Shown here piece after piece: positions 50,181-61,705 of a stretch of DNA of 64,000 nt. The notes beneath the pieces were generated by a model. The model was not told the origin of the DNA, ran no database searches, and saw only the letters and a program-made list of their open reading frames with translations. The translations under genes were made by a program, and so were the position numbers. Location: positions 1,133,501-1,197,500 of the forward strand of contig NC_133162.1 of assembly GCF_040802235.1 (NCBI RefSeq), in the 5' to 3' direction. Origin of the DNA: Manis javanica. Taxonomy: Eukaryota; Chordata; Mammalia; Pholidota; Manidae. Every line of letters starts with the position of its first letter. The first letter of the stretch is position 1.

Positions 50181-52125
50181 ACAGACGGGAGCCACAGGGA
50201 GCTTCAGAACCAGCCTCTGGGTCGCCACAGCCACTTGCACCTCAGAAGCAAGTCTGCGTCCAGCCCGCACTCCAGGGGAGGGACTCGGCCCCGCCCTCTG
50301 AGGGAGCATCTGGGGACAGAACCTGGTTCTGTCCAGCGGCCTTGCAGCCTGAGGGCGCCTTCTCTCTGCTGGTCCCGGCAGTGGAGAGGGGAGCTCCCTG
50401 CAGATACTCAGTGTTCCCAAGAGTGCAGACGAGATGATGCCAGTCCTCTCCAGGCTGGGGCATGGACTGGGGTATCACTTCTGCCATGTCCCCCTGGCTG
50501 GAGCAGGTCACGGGTCCACCTGTGTGTACAGGGCCATGCCTCTGTCTGGGGCTGTGGGGCCACTGATGACTGCCAGGTCTGGCTGCAGGAAGATCTGCAC
50601 ACAGGCAGGGGAGGGCAGGGACAGGCCAGGGGCCACCAGCCCCCTGGCCGCTGCTTAGGAGCCAGGGCGTCTGCCTGAGCCAAGAGCTAGGCCTGCTGAG
50701 CCCGGTCTGAGCACGGTGACCTCGGGGAGAGCAGACTGCCTGTCTGCCCATGCTTGCCCCAGGTCTCTGTTGGCCAGCTCTGACCTCAGACCATACTGGG
50801 TGCCAGTGCAGCCAAGTGGACCCAGTCCCGGCCAGGTGCTGTTTGAGAGCCCCAGAAATGCTGGAGACTGACAAATCCCGTCCTTGGCATCGAGACTTGA
50901 GCCCAGAGGACCACGCTGTTTGTGCTTTGAACCTCATGTGAAGGTGGAGTGGGAATCACCATCTTCCTGAGTGTGAAAAATAAAGTCCAAGAAGCCAGCA
51001 GGCCACCGGCTGTCCCTGTGTCCCCACCTGGTGACAGCCTTTGCTGGGAAGGGCCCCGAGGTCCCGGCTTGTTTCCTGGGTGGCCGTGGTGGGATCCTGT
51101 GGCTGTCTCACGGTCACGTTTATGTTGTCTCCAATTCTTTTCTTTCTCCTTTTTCTTCTAAGTTTCAAGGTCATTTTGTTTCTGAAATCATGTTCTAGCC
51201 CCTCAGGAACAAAGGGTGCTTTGCAAAGTCGACACATGCCTGAGGGCCACAGCCACTGGGAGGGGAGACCCCCTGGCGCTCTCCCCCATGGCGGCTCCTG
51301 CAGGTGGGCATTGCCACACTCAGCATGGATCATCTGGATCCACCTGCCCCTTTCCCTGAGCCCTGGGCAGTCAGAATGTGCAGAGCATAAGGGGCCTAAC
51401 TGATGGGGAGTCCCCAGGAGCTGACCTGGCGCGGACATCACGGACCCGAGAGAGGGATTTGCGGGAGACAGGAGCGAGGTGCCGGGTGCACCCTGTCTCC
51501 AGGCTTTGCCTCACCCTGCAGGGCAGTGCTGCTCTTTGTGTCCCAGGCTGGCTCCTGGCCCCCCACCTCCCTCCTTTGGCTACCTGCTGGCCCTGAGGCT
51601 CCTTTCCAGGGTCACCAGTGCTTGTGGGAATCAGGGCGCATGCCTGCGATTCCTGCATCTTGTGGTGACTGCACCCCTGCTGCCAGAAGCCCCATTCGTG
51701 CCTGCTGACTGGGCATGATTATTAATAGTGTCCCCTTTACTCTTAGATGTGACCTGCTTTGGATGATAGATTGCATGTCTGCCCATACAGCCGCCAGAAT
51801 GATCTTTTCGTTTCCTTTATAGCTTTTTATTATATAATGAAAAGTGACAAGAACAAATATTAAGAAATTCAGTGTGTTATGTAATCTCAGTGCTGGCATA
51901 ACAACCACTTGCCGGTGTTCATATCCCCTTCCCATCTATACTCGGGTGCATACAAAATATATGCCACTTAAAAAGACTTCTTCCTGATACACTTATTTTA
52001 GGATATTTTAGACTTACAGAGAAGTTGTGAAGGTGGCCAGGGCGCCCCCGTTTGCCCACCCTGTTTCCCCCGACGTCGTAGCCTGCTGCATTGCCAAAGC
52101 CAGTGAACCAGCGTGACTCATTATT

Positions 52126-52616
52126 GTATGAGTCATGGTTCTCCAGAGACAGACCAGTAGAGCGTGAGCGCATGTGTGTGTCTGTGTGTGCGCGAGTGTA
52201 CGTGTGTGTGTGCGCGAGTGTACGTGTGTGTGTGTGCGCGAGTGTACGTGTGTGTGTGCAGACAGATTGGCTGACTGACGAGGAGGAATCCGCTCACTCA
52301 GCCATGGAGGCTGGGAGGTCCTGCGCTCTGCTGTCTGTAGGCCAGAGGACCGGGTTTCAGCCCAAGTGTGAGGCCCGGGGAGCCGGGGAGCCGGGGTGTG
52401 GATCCTCTCTGAGGATGGGACAGCATGGTGGGCAGGGGAAAGGCGCGGATTCCTCCTTCCTCCCACTCTCCGCTCGGCCCTCTGGCAGGACGCGGCCCGT
52501 CGCGCTGGGGAGGGCCGTCTGTACCGAGTCCTCCCAGGCATGTGTCCATCTCAGCGGGAGACACTCTCCCAGGGCACCTGTGCCATCAGGTTGGCACATA
52601 AACTTAACCATTGTAA
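52126..52616 (-). mobile_element. MLT2-type (ERV-L class) LTR, reverse, with expanded TG tract
   Basis: The left end 'agtcatggttctccagagac' and the right end 'ggcacataaacttaaccatt' are the reversed MLT2 ends, as in the LTR at 34.8-35.3 kb. 'tctgtaggccagaggaccgg' lies in the expected middle. The interior is GC-rich compared with the family, and the tract after the left end has grown into a TG-rich repeat array. Confidence 0.65.
52171..52260 (+). repeat. TG-rich minisatellite
   Basis: Three tandem copies of a unit of about 22-26 bases, each containing 'gcgcgagtgtacgtgtgtg', inside a longer (TG)n-like run. The array probably grew from the simple AT/TG tract found at this place in MLT2 LTRs. Confidence 0.85.
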
Positions 52617-53559
52617 CTCTCAGTGGCTGAAGTCCACAGTTTATTCATTGTCCTGGGCCCCCAGCATCCCCAGGCCTTTGGTCTCATGTCCCTTGGGCTC
52701 CCCTGGGCTGTGACAGTTCCTGGGCTCCCTGGCTTTTGGTGACCTGAGAGTTTGCAGGCCTTGGGGCAGGCGTTCAGGAGAATGTCCCCACTGGGATTTG
52801 ATGACCCTTTTCTCTGCGTAGATGGGGGTTGCGGGTTTAGGAGGACAGCACAGACGAGAAGCCGTCTCCTCGCGTCAGGGCAGCGTCCATGGCTGGCACG
52901 CCTTGTCCCTGGTGCCCTGACCTTGATCCCTGGGAGGGCATGTGTCAGGGTCTGCGCTGTCAGGTTGTTCTGGGAGCAAGGCCGCCAGGCGCAACCCACC
53001 CGAAGCACATTCATACCCCCCTCCTGGCGTGGGGGCCAGGGCCAGGGGCCAGTATGTACACAAAACAGTTTGGAATTCTGCACAGGTTTGCCTGCCCTCC
53101 GTTTACTTTGTTACTCTGTCACTCATTTACATCAGTGTGGACTCATGGGTATTTGTTGTACACTTAGGGTGATAGCACCGTGCCCCGGAATGTCTGTGGC
53201 TCATGTTGCCCCTGCTTTGACCACGGCAGCTCTTCGCTCAGCCCTGTGTCCCTGGCAGGCTCCTCCCTGAGCACCCTCACACGCAGGTGTGCAGCCTCCT
53301 CACATGCATCTCGTACATTCCCTGACCCAACCCTAGAATCAGCTGGTTCTCCCAGGAGCCCTGGGCCTCTACTGGGGACGGCACCAGAGACCAGGACCTG
53401 GGGGCTGGGAGGCCCACGGTTACTGAGAGAGGAACCTGTTTAAAGCACAGAGCTGAGCACGTCACTGGTGGCTGGAGGCCCTGATGTCTCCCAAGACCCC
53501 TCCCGGAGCTGAGCGTGTGACTGTGCCCCAGCTCTGTGGGCTGCAGGTGCGTAGGGAGG

Positions 53560-53650
53560 GGTGTGCATCAGTGCAACCATTTGGAAACTGCTTGGCAGGA
53601 CCTGCTAAACTGCACACGCCTGTATCCTGGGGGACAGAGCCCAGCCCCTG
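53560..53650 (+). mobile_element. Short L1 3'-region fragment
   Basis: 'gtgcaaccatttggaaactg' with 'cttggcaggacctgc' matches the L1 region just before the end of ORF2 in old families. Only this short part is recognisable. Confidence 0.5.
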
Positions 53651-56600
53651 ACACTTGGGAGCAGACCTGGCTCTCAGCTGGCCCCAGCTCCCCTGTGACC
53701 CATGACCAGGTCACAGAACACTCACATCAGACTATCAGGCCTGTCTGACCGTGATGGCTCATGTCAGAAACAAGACCGCTCCATAATCCTGTCTGAACAC
53801 AGACAAAACATGAACACTGTCGGGGCCAGATGAGCAGACCCCGCCCTGGCTGATGGGAGTGCCGGCTCCCGGACAGCAGCCACAGCCCCGGATGGCCCAC
53901 CCCTCCCGCCTCTGCAGAAGGGGAGGTAGGAAGCCTGCCTCCCAACAGCATCGAGGCCATGCTGCCCGAACCCTCGTAAAGGTCACCTCCCTGGGCCCAA
54001 CCCTTATCCATCCTTCCAAATAGCCTCTTGCTGAGATGCCCTCGTCCCCCAGGCATGTTCTCCCTCTCCTTGCAAGGAGTGGCAAAGCCAGAGTGTTCCG
54101 CCTTAGGCTGTTTCTGCGTCACTGACCTCCAAACCGAGGGCGGTGTTCCTGGGTATAGACCTGACGAGAAGCTTGCATCTGGGCACTGAGAGGCACCGAT
54201 GTCCACGCAGCACCATGTGTGACGGGCAGAAGCTGGAGCCAGACCAGACGTCCCCCGGCATTACCCAGGCATGTAAATTCCTGTGTGCTTGCACAGTGTG
54301 AGCCACCAGCGAAGACGAACACCCCGTGGCACGCCCCTCACGGGTGGGCATCATGCTGAGAAAGCCTGGCTGGATGCTACCCCCAGTCCTTTGCTCCCCC
54401 TTTTCAGCAAGACTCCTTGGAAGCTCTCTGTCCCCGCTGTCCCCACCCTGTCCCCAGTTCTCCCAAGACCCAGCAGGAGCTGGGATCCATCCCCATGGCC
54501 CCCTAGCTCCTGGGAAGCCCCTTCCATGTGGCTCAGCCTAACGCCCAGCCTCTCGGTCCTCCTCATCCCTGGCCCAAGGCAGAGCTTGGCCCCGGGGACC
54601 CCTTCTAGGCCCCCCTCCTCCCAGGGCCGCACGGCCCCTTCTGGGCCCCGGGGCTGGTCCCCCCTCTCCCTGCTGTGCCTGCGGAGCCCCTCGGGGCACC
54701 TTCCTCTCCGCTCTGTCCCTTCTCACCATACTCACGCCTGGTGATCTCACGGCTTCAAATACCACCCATATGCCAATGGCTGCCAGATTTATCTCTCAGC
54801 TGGGACCTGCCTCCCACGTGCCAGATTTTTCTATCCAGTCTGCCTTGACACCACCATGGCGTGTCTCCTGGATGCCTCGGGGGCCGCATGGTGAGACTCA
54901 GGTGCCCGCCTGCCCTTGCCCTCCTATGCGGGCCTGTCCTGGAGGCGGGAGGGCGGCCTCCACTCCCCGGAGCCCCCGCCTGCCTGCTCTGCCCTCTTGG
55001 CCCCTTGCCCCAGAGGAATGACCCCCAAGTGGGTTCTTATTCCCTCTGTCCCCCTTTGTGTCCCAGTGACTTGGCAGTGAGGCCAGTGGCTGGGACGGCG
55101 GCCACTGGGGGCTCTGGTGCTGCCTCCTGGCCAGGCCAGTGAGCAAAGGATGCGCTCTTTCTGCCTCTCCCACCAAAAGGGCAAGCTGCTGGGAGAGCAG
55201 CTGGCCAGACCTCAGACGGGCTTCCCAGGGTCCCTACTCCCCTGACAGGCTGGCGAGTCAGGGCCTGGGCACAGTGTCCGTGGGGCCCGTCAGCGATGCT
55301 TCTGTGCCAGGTGGGCAGGCCCCACCTCCCTGGCCACTGGAGCCTGTGTCCTCTGGATGGCAGACCTGCTTCCGGCCCCACTGGCTGCTCTGTCCTCCGG
55401 TGGGCATGCTTCCTGTCCCCGGCTCTCCAAGCAGGTGGGGAAGGCCGGCTTGTCACTTGGAGAGACAGGCCCAGAAGGCTGTCCTTTAGAACCGGTCCAG
55501 GGAGCAGCTGAAGCAGCCAGCTGCCCAGGCTGTTTGAAGGAGGCTCATGGGGCCACTGCACCTGCCCTCAGGCCAAATGTGATGGATGGATTTCAGGGGC
55601 TGTGGGCACCGTTGTCCAAAACTCCTTTCCCTGAATTAGGCTGACAATCCTCTGTAAGTGGGCCGGCTATGATGTGCGCACAGACAGGAGTGAGAACTGG
55701 CTGTGGGGCAGGCCCCGCCTCATATCCAGGCCTGGCGGCCTCCTGGGGAGGTCAGTGGTGGATGCGGAGGCCCAGGACCTCATCTGGGTGTGGCTCTGAC
55801 CACAGGACTCCCTGGACTTCTCCTGGCCGAGCCTGCGGGGGTTGGACAGTGGGGCTGGCCTGTGCTGAGTGGGGCAGAGGCAGCCTTGAACCAGGCTGGC
55901 TCAGCGCTGGCCTCAGATCATCCATCACACGCAGGAGGGTGACAGTGTCCCTGGCCTCCGCCCACATGCCAGCAGCACGCCCTCTCCAAGTGTGCGGTGG
56001 TCACTCAAGCCTCTAGGCAGCGCCACATGCCCCCTGGGGTAGCGTTTCCCAGCAGAGAACCACACTCTGAGCCCTAGAACAGGGAGTCTCTCGTCCCTCC
56101 TGTGGCCTCAGCCTGGCTGAGGCGGGGAGAGTCAGTGCCTCTGGAGCTTCGTTGGGAGGGCCTGCCCCAGGACTAAAAGGTCTAGAGATCGGAGGTCATG
56201 GACCTCAGCTCGCAGGCAAGACTGCCCATGTTTGTCCTGATGGGGGTCTCCAAGCCAGGGCCAGGGCCCAGGTCCCCCAGCACCAGTGCAGAGTCTGACA
56301 TCACATGGCTGTTTCTGCTGACCACAGGGCCTGCCTTAGAGGAGCCCCTGGGCCGCCCCTGAGGCTCTGTGGGTCAGCCCGTGTGTGCTTGGGAGTGTGG
56401 GAGCGTGCAGGTCTGCATTCATGCGTGTGTGAGCCTGTGCTGGGAAGAGAAGCAGCAGTGGAGTGAGGCCCCTGCCTGGCGCACGAGCATCCTGGGGAGA
56501 GGACAGGGCTGTGCTCACCAAGTTGCCCAGCCACCCGCTCTAGGTGGCTGCCTCTGTCCTGTAACCTGCTGCTGGACTTCCCACGTGGCAGCCTGCCTAG

Positions 56601-57869
56601 GCTGCTGTCTCTCCGTTCGATCCTGGAGTCCTAAGCAGTAGCTGGAGGACCCCATGGACCCCTGCGGAGGAGCCTTGGATCTCGTGGGAGGCCCAGGGCT
56701 GCGGGGAGGGAGGCAAGGCTGGTGACTGACCCCGTACGTGGGCTCTGCCTCTGGCCCCTTCTCCATCTGGCTTGCCAGGGCAGGTCGGAAGGGCTGTCTT
56801 ATGCACAAGGGCTGACCTGGAGCCCACGTGGCCGCACCCACCAGCCCTGCGGCCGAGATCTCCCCTGCCAGGCGGCTGGCTGGTCTGCCGAGGGGGGCGG
56901 GTCTCCGAGCTGCGTCTTGGGGCTGTGGAAATCTTGGTTCAGCACAGCCTACCCATGGGCTTCTCACTTCCCTGGGCAGCAGGGACGTGTCCTGCACTGA
57001 GGGATCATGGGAAAGCTGAGCTGCCCTCTTGTTTGGGTGGCACACCCCAGGTACGTGCAGACTGGTAGCAGGAGTGGCAGGGGCCGGAGACCCAGGGCTT
57101 GGTCATCTGGGCGGGCCGTCCTGGCTTTGGACCCATGGGAGCGTGTCCAGTGGAATCTCAAGAAACCATTCCAGGATGAACTCAAGTTCTTTTTAATTTA
57201 AATAAATGCACTGCTCCAGAGAGCAGAAGCCCGTGCCTCTGCAGACTGAGTTAATTGGGAGGCTCAGAAGGTTAATTACTCTGACTGCCGTTTCTTCTCT
57301 TCCGAGGGCCACCCTCCCTTGATTACATCTTCTCAGTGTGTGGGATGAGCTTCTGCAGAGATAGGGTCATCTGGGAGTGGAGGACACACGTGCAGGGGTG
57401 CAGGGCACCTGGCCTTGGGGCTCAGTGGTGGTGCCCAGCACCTCCAGCTGGACGTGGTGCCATCTTGGGTAGAGGGCTCACGGGCATTGGTTTCTCAGGG
57501 CGCTCAAGGAAGCCGTCCTCGTGGAGGTCAGAGCAGTGAGATAGCCGGTCCAGGGAACCTGGCTGGCTGTCTGGAGGCGGTACTCTCCTTTGCATGTGTC
57601 CATGCGCACACACACGCCCTCTCTAGTGTCTCCAGTTGTGAGATGGCTCATCTCTCTCCAGGGCTGGCAGAGCCGTGAGGCCAGAGCTACACATTGTGCT
57701 CACTGATCACGGAGATTTCCCCCTTCCTGTCCTAGAATCTTTGTTTTAGCTGTTAATCTGCACTTATGTTCTGTTTCAAGTTGGTGTTTTGTTGATATGA
57801 AATGGAGGTCAAGGCTGTCTCCCTCGCCCCCATCCCTGCCTCCCCAGACAGACCACGTGGCTGTCTGTC

Positions 57870-59667
57870 TGTCTGACCCAGCACCACCTGTGAAATGGCT
57901 GTCCTTCCCCCAGTGAAGTTCTTTGGCATCTCTACTGAGTCAGTTGAACTTGAAATTGTGGGTCTGTTTCTGAGCTCTGCTCTGTCCCCTGGTCTGTCTT
58001 CACACCAACACCGTGCTGTACTAATGATGGTAGCTTCATGGACACCTTGAAAGAAGACGTGTTTGCCCTCTAAGTCTGTCCTTTGCAACACTGACCACTC
58101 TGGATTCTTTACCGTCCATGTATATGTGAGAATCCGTTTGCCAACTCCTAAAATGTGCTGTCTCAGATATTAATTGGGAAAGCATTGAAGCTATTGATCG
58201 GTTCTCAAAGAAGGGTCCCCTTAATGTGCTGAGCCTTCCAGTCTGCGAACAAGCCTTCTGTTCTGGCGCCCTTTACGTCTGCCAGCGTGGTTCCATGTGA
58301 AGCATTTACTTTCCAGTGTACAGGGCTTGCACGCGTTTTGTTGAATTTATCCCTATATATTTTCTATTTTTTCAAAAATAGTTGCATATTGACTATACCC
58401 TAAGCGTTCTGAACTTCCCTATTGTAGGATCTTACTTGTACATTTCCTGGAGCTTTCTGTGCCACAGTCATGCCATTTGTGAATAAAGACAGGTCCATTT
58501 CTGCCCTAGTGGAACCTGGTGCCCCCTGCGCTGTCAAGGAGCCTCAGCACAGTGTTGTTTAGATGTGGTGAACGCGGATATCCTCACCTTTTCCTGATGA
58601 CAGGGGGGCAGTGTTCGATATTTCATCGCTAAGTATGATGTCTGCTTAGCTTTTTCAAAAACGCACGCAGCAGATTGAGGGAGACCTTCTCTTCCTAGTG
58701 TGTTGAGTTTTTTGTTTTTAGATTAGTAATGGTCGCTGAATTTTGTGAAATGTTTTTCTGTACCCGTGGCATTGATCATATGGTTTTCTCCCTTAACCTG
58801 CCAGCAGGGGTTGACTTTTGAGTAGAGCTCTGACCGTGCGTGCCAGGCCGGGCTTTGTACCTTGCCGGACTGGGTTTGCTAGTGTTTGATCCTAGGCTTT
58901 TCTTCTGTGCTCATCGGGGACATCGGTCTAGATTCTCTTTTCTCGGGGTGTCCTTGTCCGGTCCTGATGGCTTGGAGATGTTCCCCTCTCCTCCGTGTCA
59001 TGAGGAAGCTTCGTGAGATTGACGGGTGGGTATTATTTCTTCATTGAGTGTTTGCTAGAATTCACCAGTGAAGCCATTTGAGCCTAGGTTTTTCTTAGTG
59101 GGAACAAATATACTTTCTTTAACAGACAGGAGGCATTGAGATTTTCCATTTCTTCTTGCGTCAGTTTTGGTGATTTTTTTCAGCTTTGAAGGAGTGGAAT
59201 TTGTCCATTTCGTCTATGTCACTGGCTTGTGGGCATGAAGCTGTTCTTTCCCTCTGACCGTCTGTAGCCCCCCTTTTGTGTCTGAGGCTGGTCGTTGGTG
59301 TCTGTGTGTCAGGGACCGGGAGGAACCTCAGAGCCTCGGGCGCTCGTCAGCCCCTTCTCCCTTCCCGTCCGGGGCGCTTCACGCGCTGTGGCCCGTTCCC
59401 GGGCACTTGACATTCACACTCATGCCTCTGTGACGGCTTGAGCCTTTCGTCACCATGAAACGTCCCTCTTCATCGCTGATGACGGTCCTTGGCTTCAAGT
59501 CTGCTTTGACGCTGATGCGGTCCCTTGGCTTCGTTCTGGTCAGTCCTTGACATGATGTGTCATTTTCTGCCCTTTTACTTTTCAGCCCATCTGTATCTTT
59601 AAGTGGAAAGTGGCTCTTTTATAAATAGCACATAGCTGAGTCTTGCTTAAAAATCCAGTCTGAAAAC
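57870..59667 (-). mobile_element. Old antisense L1 (ORF2)
   Basis: The reverse complement of L1 ORF2 is readable in order. 'gtgggtctgtttctgagctc' is near 57960, 'ctttacgtctgccagcgtgg' near 58270, 'ttgaatttatccctatatat' near 58340, 'aagtatgatgtctgcttagc' near 58632 and 'aattcaccagtgaagccatt' near 59060. It is strongly diverged and GC-shifted by CpG-like drift. It is interrupted by the young L1 and resumes at 61581. Confidence 0.8.
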
Positions 59668-59678
59668 GTCTGCTGTTT
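59668..59678 (+). repeat. Target-site duplication, left copy
   Basis: GTCTGCTGTTT, repeated exactly at 61570-61580 after the poly(A) tail. It is preceded by GAAAAC, which corresponds to a T-rich cleavage site on the other strand, as expected for L1 endonuclease. Confidence 0.9.
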
Positions 59679-61569
59679 GGATACAAAATTAACACACAGA
59701 AATCTGTAGCTTTCCTGTACACTAACAATGAACTAATGGAAAGAGAAACCAGGAAAACAGTTCATTCACAATTACATCAAAAAGAATAAAATACCTAGGA
59801 ATAAACCTAACCAAGGAAGTGAAAGACCTATACCCTGACAACTACAAGACACTCTTAAGAGAAATTAAAGAGGTCACTAACAAATGAAAACTCATCCCAT
59901 GCTCCTGGCTAGGAAGAATTAATATTGTCAAAATGGCCATTCTGCCCAAAGCAATATACAGATTCGATGCAATCCCTACCAAATTACCAACAACATTCTT
60001 CAACGAACTGGAACAAATAGTTCAAAAATTCATATGGAAACACCAAAGACCCCGAATAGCCAAAGCAATCCTGAGAAAGAAGAATAAAGTAGGGGGGATC
60101 TCACTCCCCAACTTCAAGCTCTACTACAAAGCCACAGTAATCAAGACAATTTGGTACTGGCACAAGAACAGAGCCACAGACCAGTGGAACAGAATAGAGA
60201 CTCCAGACATTAACCCAAACATATATGGTCAATTAATATACGATGAAGGAGCCATGGACATACAATGGGGGAAATGTCAGTCTCTTCAACAGATGGTGCT
60301 GGCAAAACTGGACAGCTACATGTAGGAGAATGAAACTGGACCATTGTCTAACCCCATATACAAAAGTAAATTCGAAATGGATCAAAGACCTGAATGTAAG
60401 TCATGAAACCATAAAACTCTTAGAATAAAACATAGGCAAAAATCTCTTGGACATAGACATGAGCGACTTCTTCATGAACATATCTCCCCGGGCAAGGGAA
60501 ACATAAGCAAAAATGAACAAGTGGGACTGTATCAAGCTGAAAAGCTTCTGTACAGCGAAGGACACCATCAATAGAACAAAAAGACATCCTACAGTATGGG
60601 AGAATATATTCATAAATGACAGATCAGATAAAATCTTGACCTCCAAAATATATAACGAGCTCATGCACCTCAACAAACAACAAACAAAAAGTGAACAATC
60701 CAATTAAAAAATGGGCAGAGGAGCTGAACAGACAGTTCTCTAAAGAAGAAATTCAGATGGCCAACAGACACATGACAAAAGACAAACAACAACAAATGTT
60801 GGCGAGGCTGCGGAGAAAGGGGAACCCTCCTACACTGCTGGTGGGAATGTAAATTAGTTCAACCATTGTGGAAAGCAGTATGGAGGGTCCTCAAAATGCT
60901 CAAAATAGAAATACCATTTGACCCAGGAATCCCACTCCTAGGAATTTACCCTAAGAATGCAGCAGCCCAATTTGAAAAAGACAGATGCACCCCTATGTTT
61001 ATCGCAGCACTATTTACAATAGCCAAGAAATGGAAGCAACCTAAGTGTCCATCGGTAGATGAATGGATAAAGAAGATGTGGTACATATACACAATGGAAT
61101 ACTATTCAGCCATAAGAAGGAAACAAATCCTACCATTTGCAGCAACATGGATGGAGCTGGAGGGTATTATGCTCAGTGAAATAAGCCAGGCGGAGAAAGA
61201 CAAGTACCAAATGATTTCCCTCATATGTGGAGTAGAACAAAGAAAAAAACTGAAGGAATGAAACAGCAGCAGAATCACAGAACCCAAGAATGGACTAATA
61301 GTTACCAAAGGGAAAGGGACTGGGCAGGATGGGTGGGACAGGAGGGATAAGGGGGGTAAAAGAAAGGGGGCATTACGATTAGCATGTATAATGTCGGGGG
61401 CACAGGGAGGGCTGTGCAACACAGAGAAGACAAGTAGTGCTTTTATAGCATCTAACTACGCTGATGGACAGTGACTGATGGGGTATGTGGGGGGGACTTG
61501 GTGAAGGGGGGCATCTAGTAAACATAATGTTCCTCATGTAATTGTAGATAAATGATACCAAAAAAAAAA
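59679..61569 (+). mobile_element. Young-looking 5'-truncated L1 (ORF2 C-terminal half, 3' UTR, poly(A))
   Basis: An insertion of 1891 bases ending in an A run and flanked by an 11-base duplication. It encodes the C-terminal half of the L1 ORF2 protein in pieces. 59933-60325 gives 131 codons starting [15 protein letters not shown], and 60866-61261 gives 131 codons with FDPGIPLLGIYP and IYTMEYYSAI. The frame shifts near 60270, and stops occur at 60426 and later, so no active protein is possible. Around 60770-60800 a segment normally present between the two parts is missing. A 300-base 3' UTR with G runs follows. It is far less diverged than the other L1s in the window. Confidence 0.93.
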
Positions 61570-61580
61570 GTCTGCTGTTT
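61570..61580 (+). repeat. Target-site duplication, right copy
   Basis: An exact copy of GTCTGCTGTTT directly after the L1 poly(A) run. The interrupted antisense L1 continues to its right. Confidence 0.9.
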
Positions 61581-61705
61581 AACTGGACTGGCAGCCCATT
61601 TACTTTCATGTACTTACTGACATGTTTGGGTTTAAGTGTGCTGATTTTCTGTTTTCCCATCTATCAACTGTTTACCATCCATTCCTCCATGTTGGACATA
61701 AGCCC
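61581..61705 (-). mobile_element. Continuation of the old antisense L1
   Basis: 'gactggcagcccatttactt' and 'catgtttgggtttaagtgtg' carry on the reverse-complement L1 text (inter-ORF region) that stopped at 59667. This confirms that the young L1 landed inside it. The right border is approximate. Confidence 0.65.
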
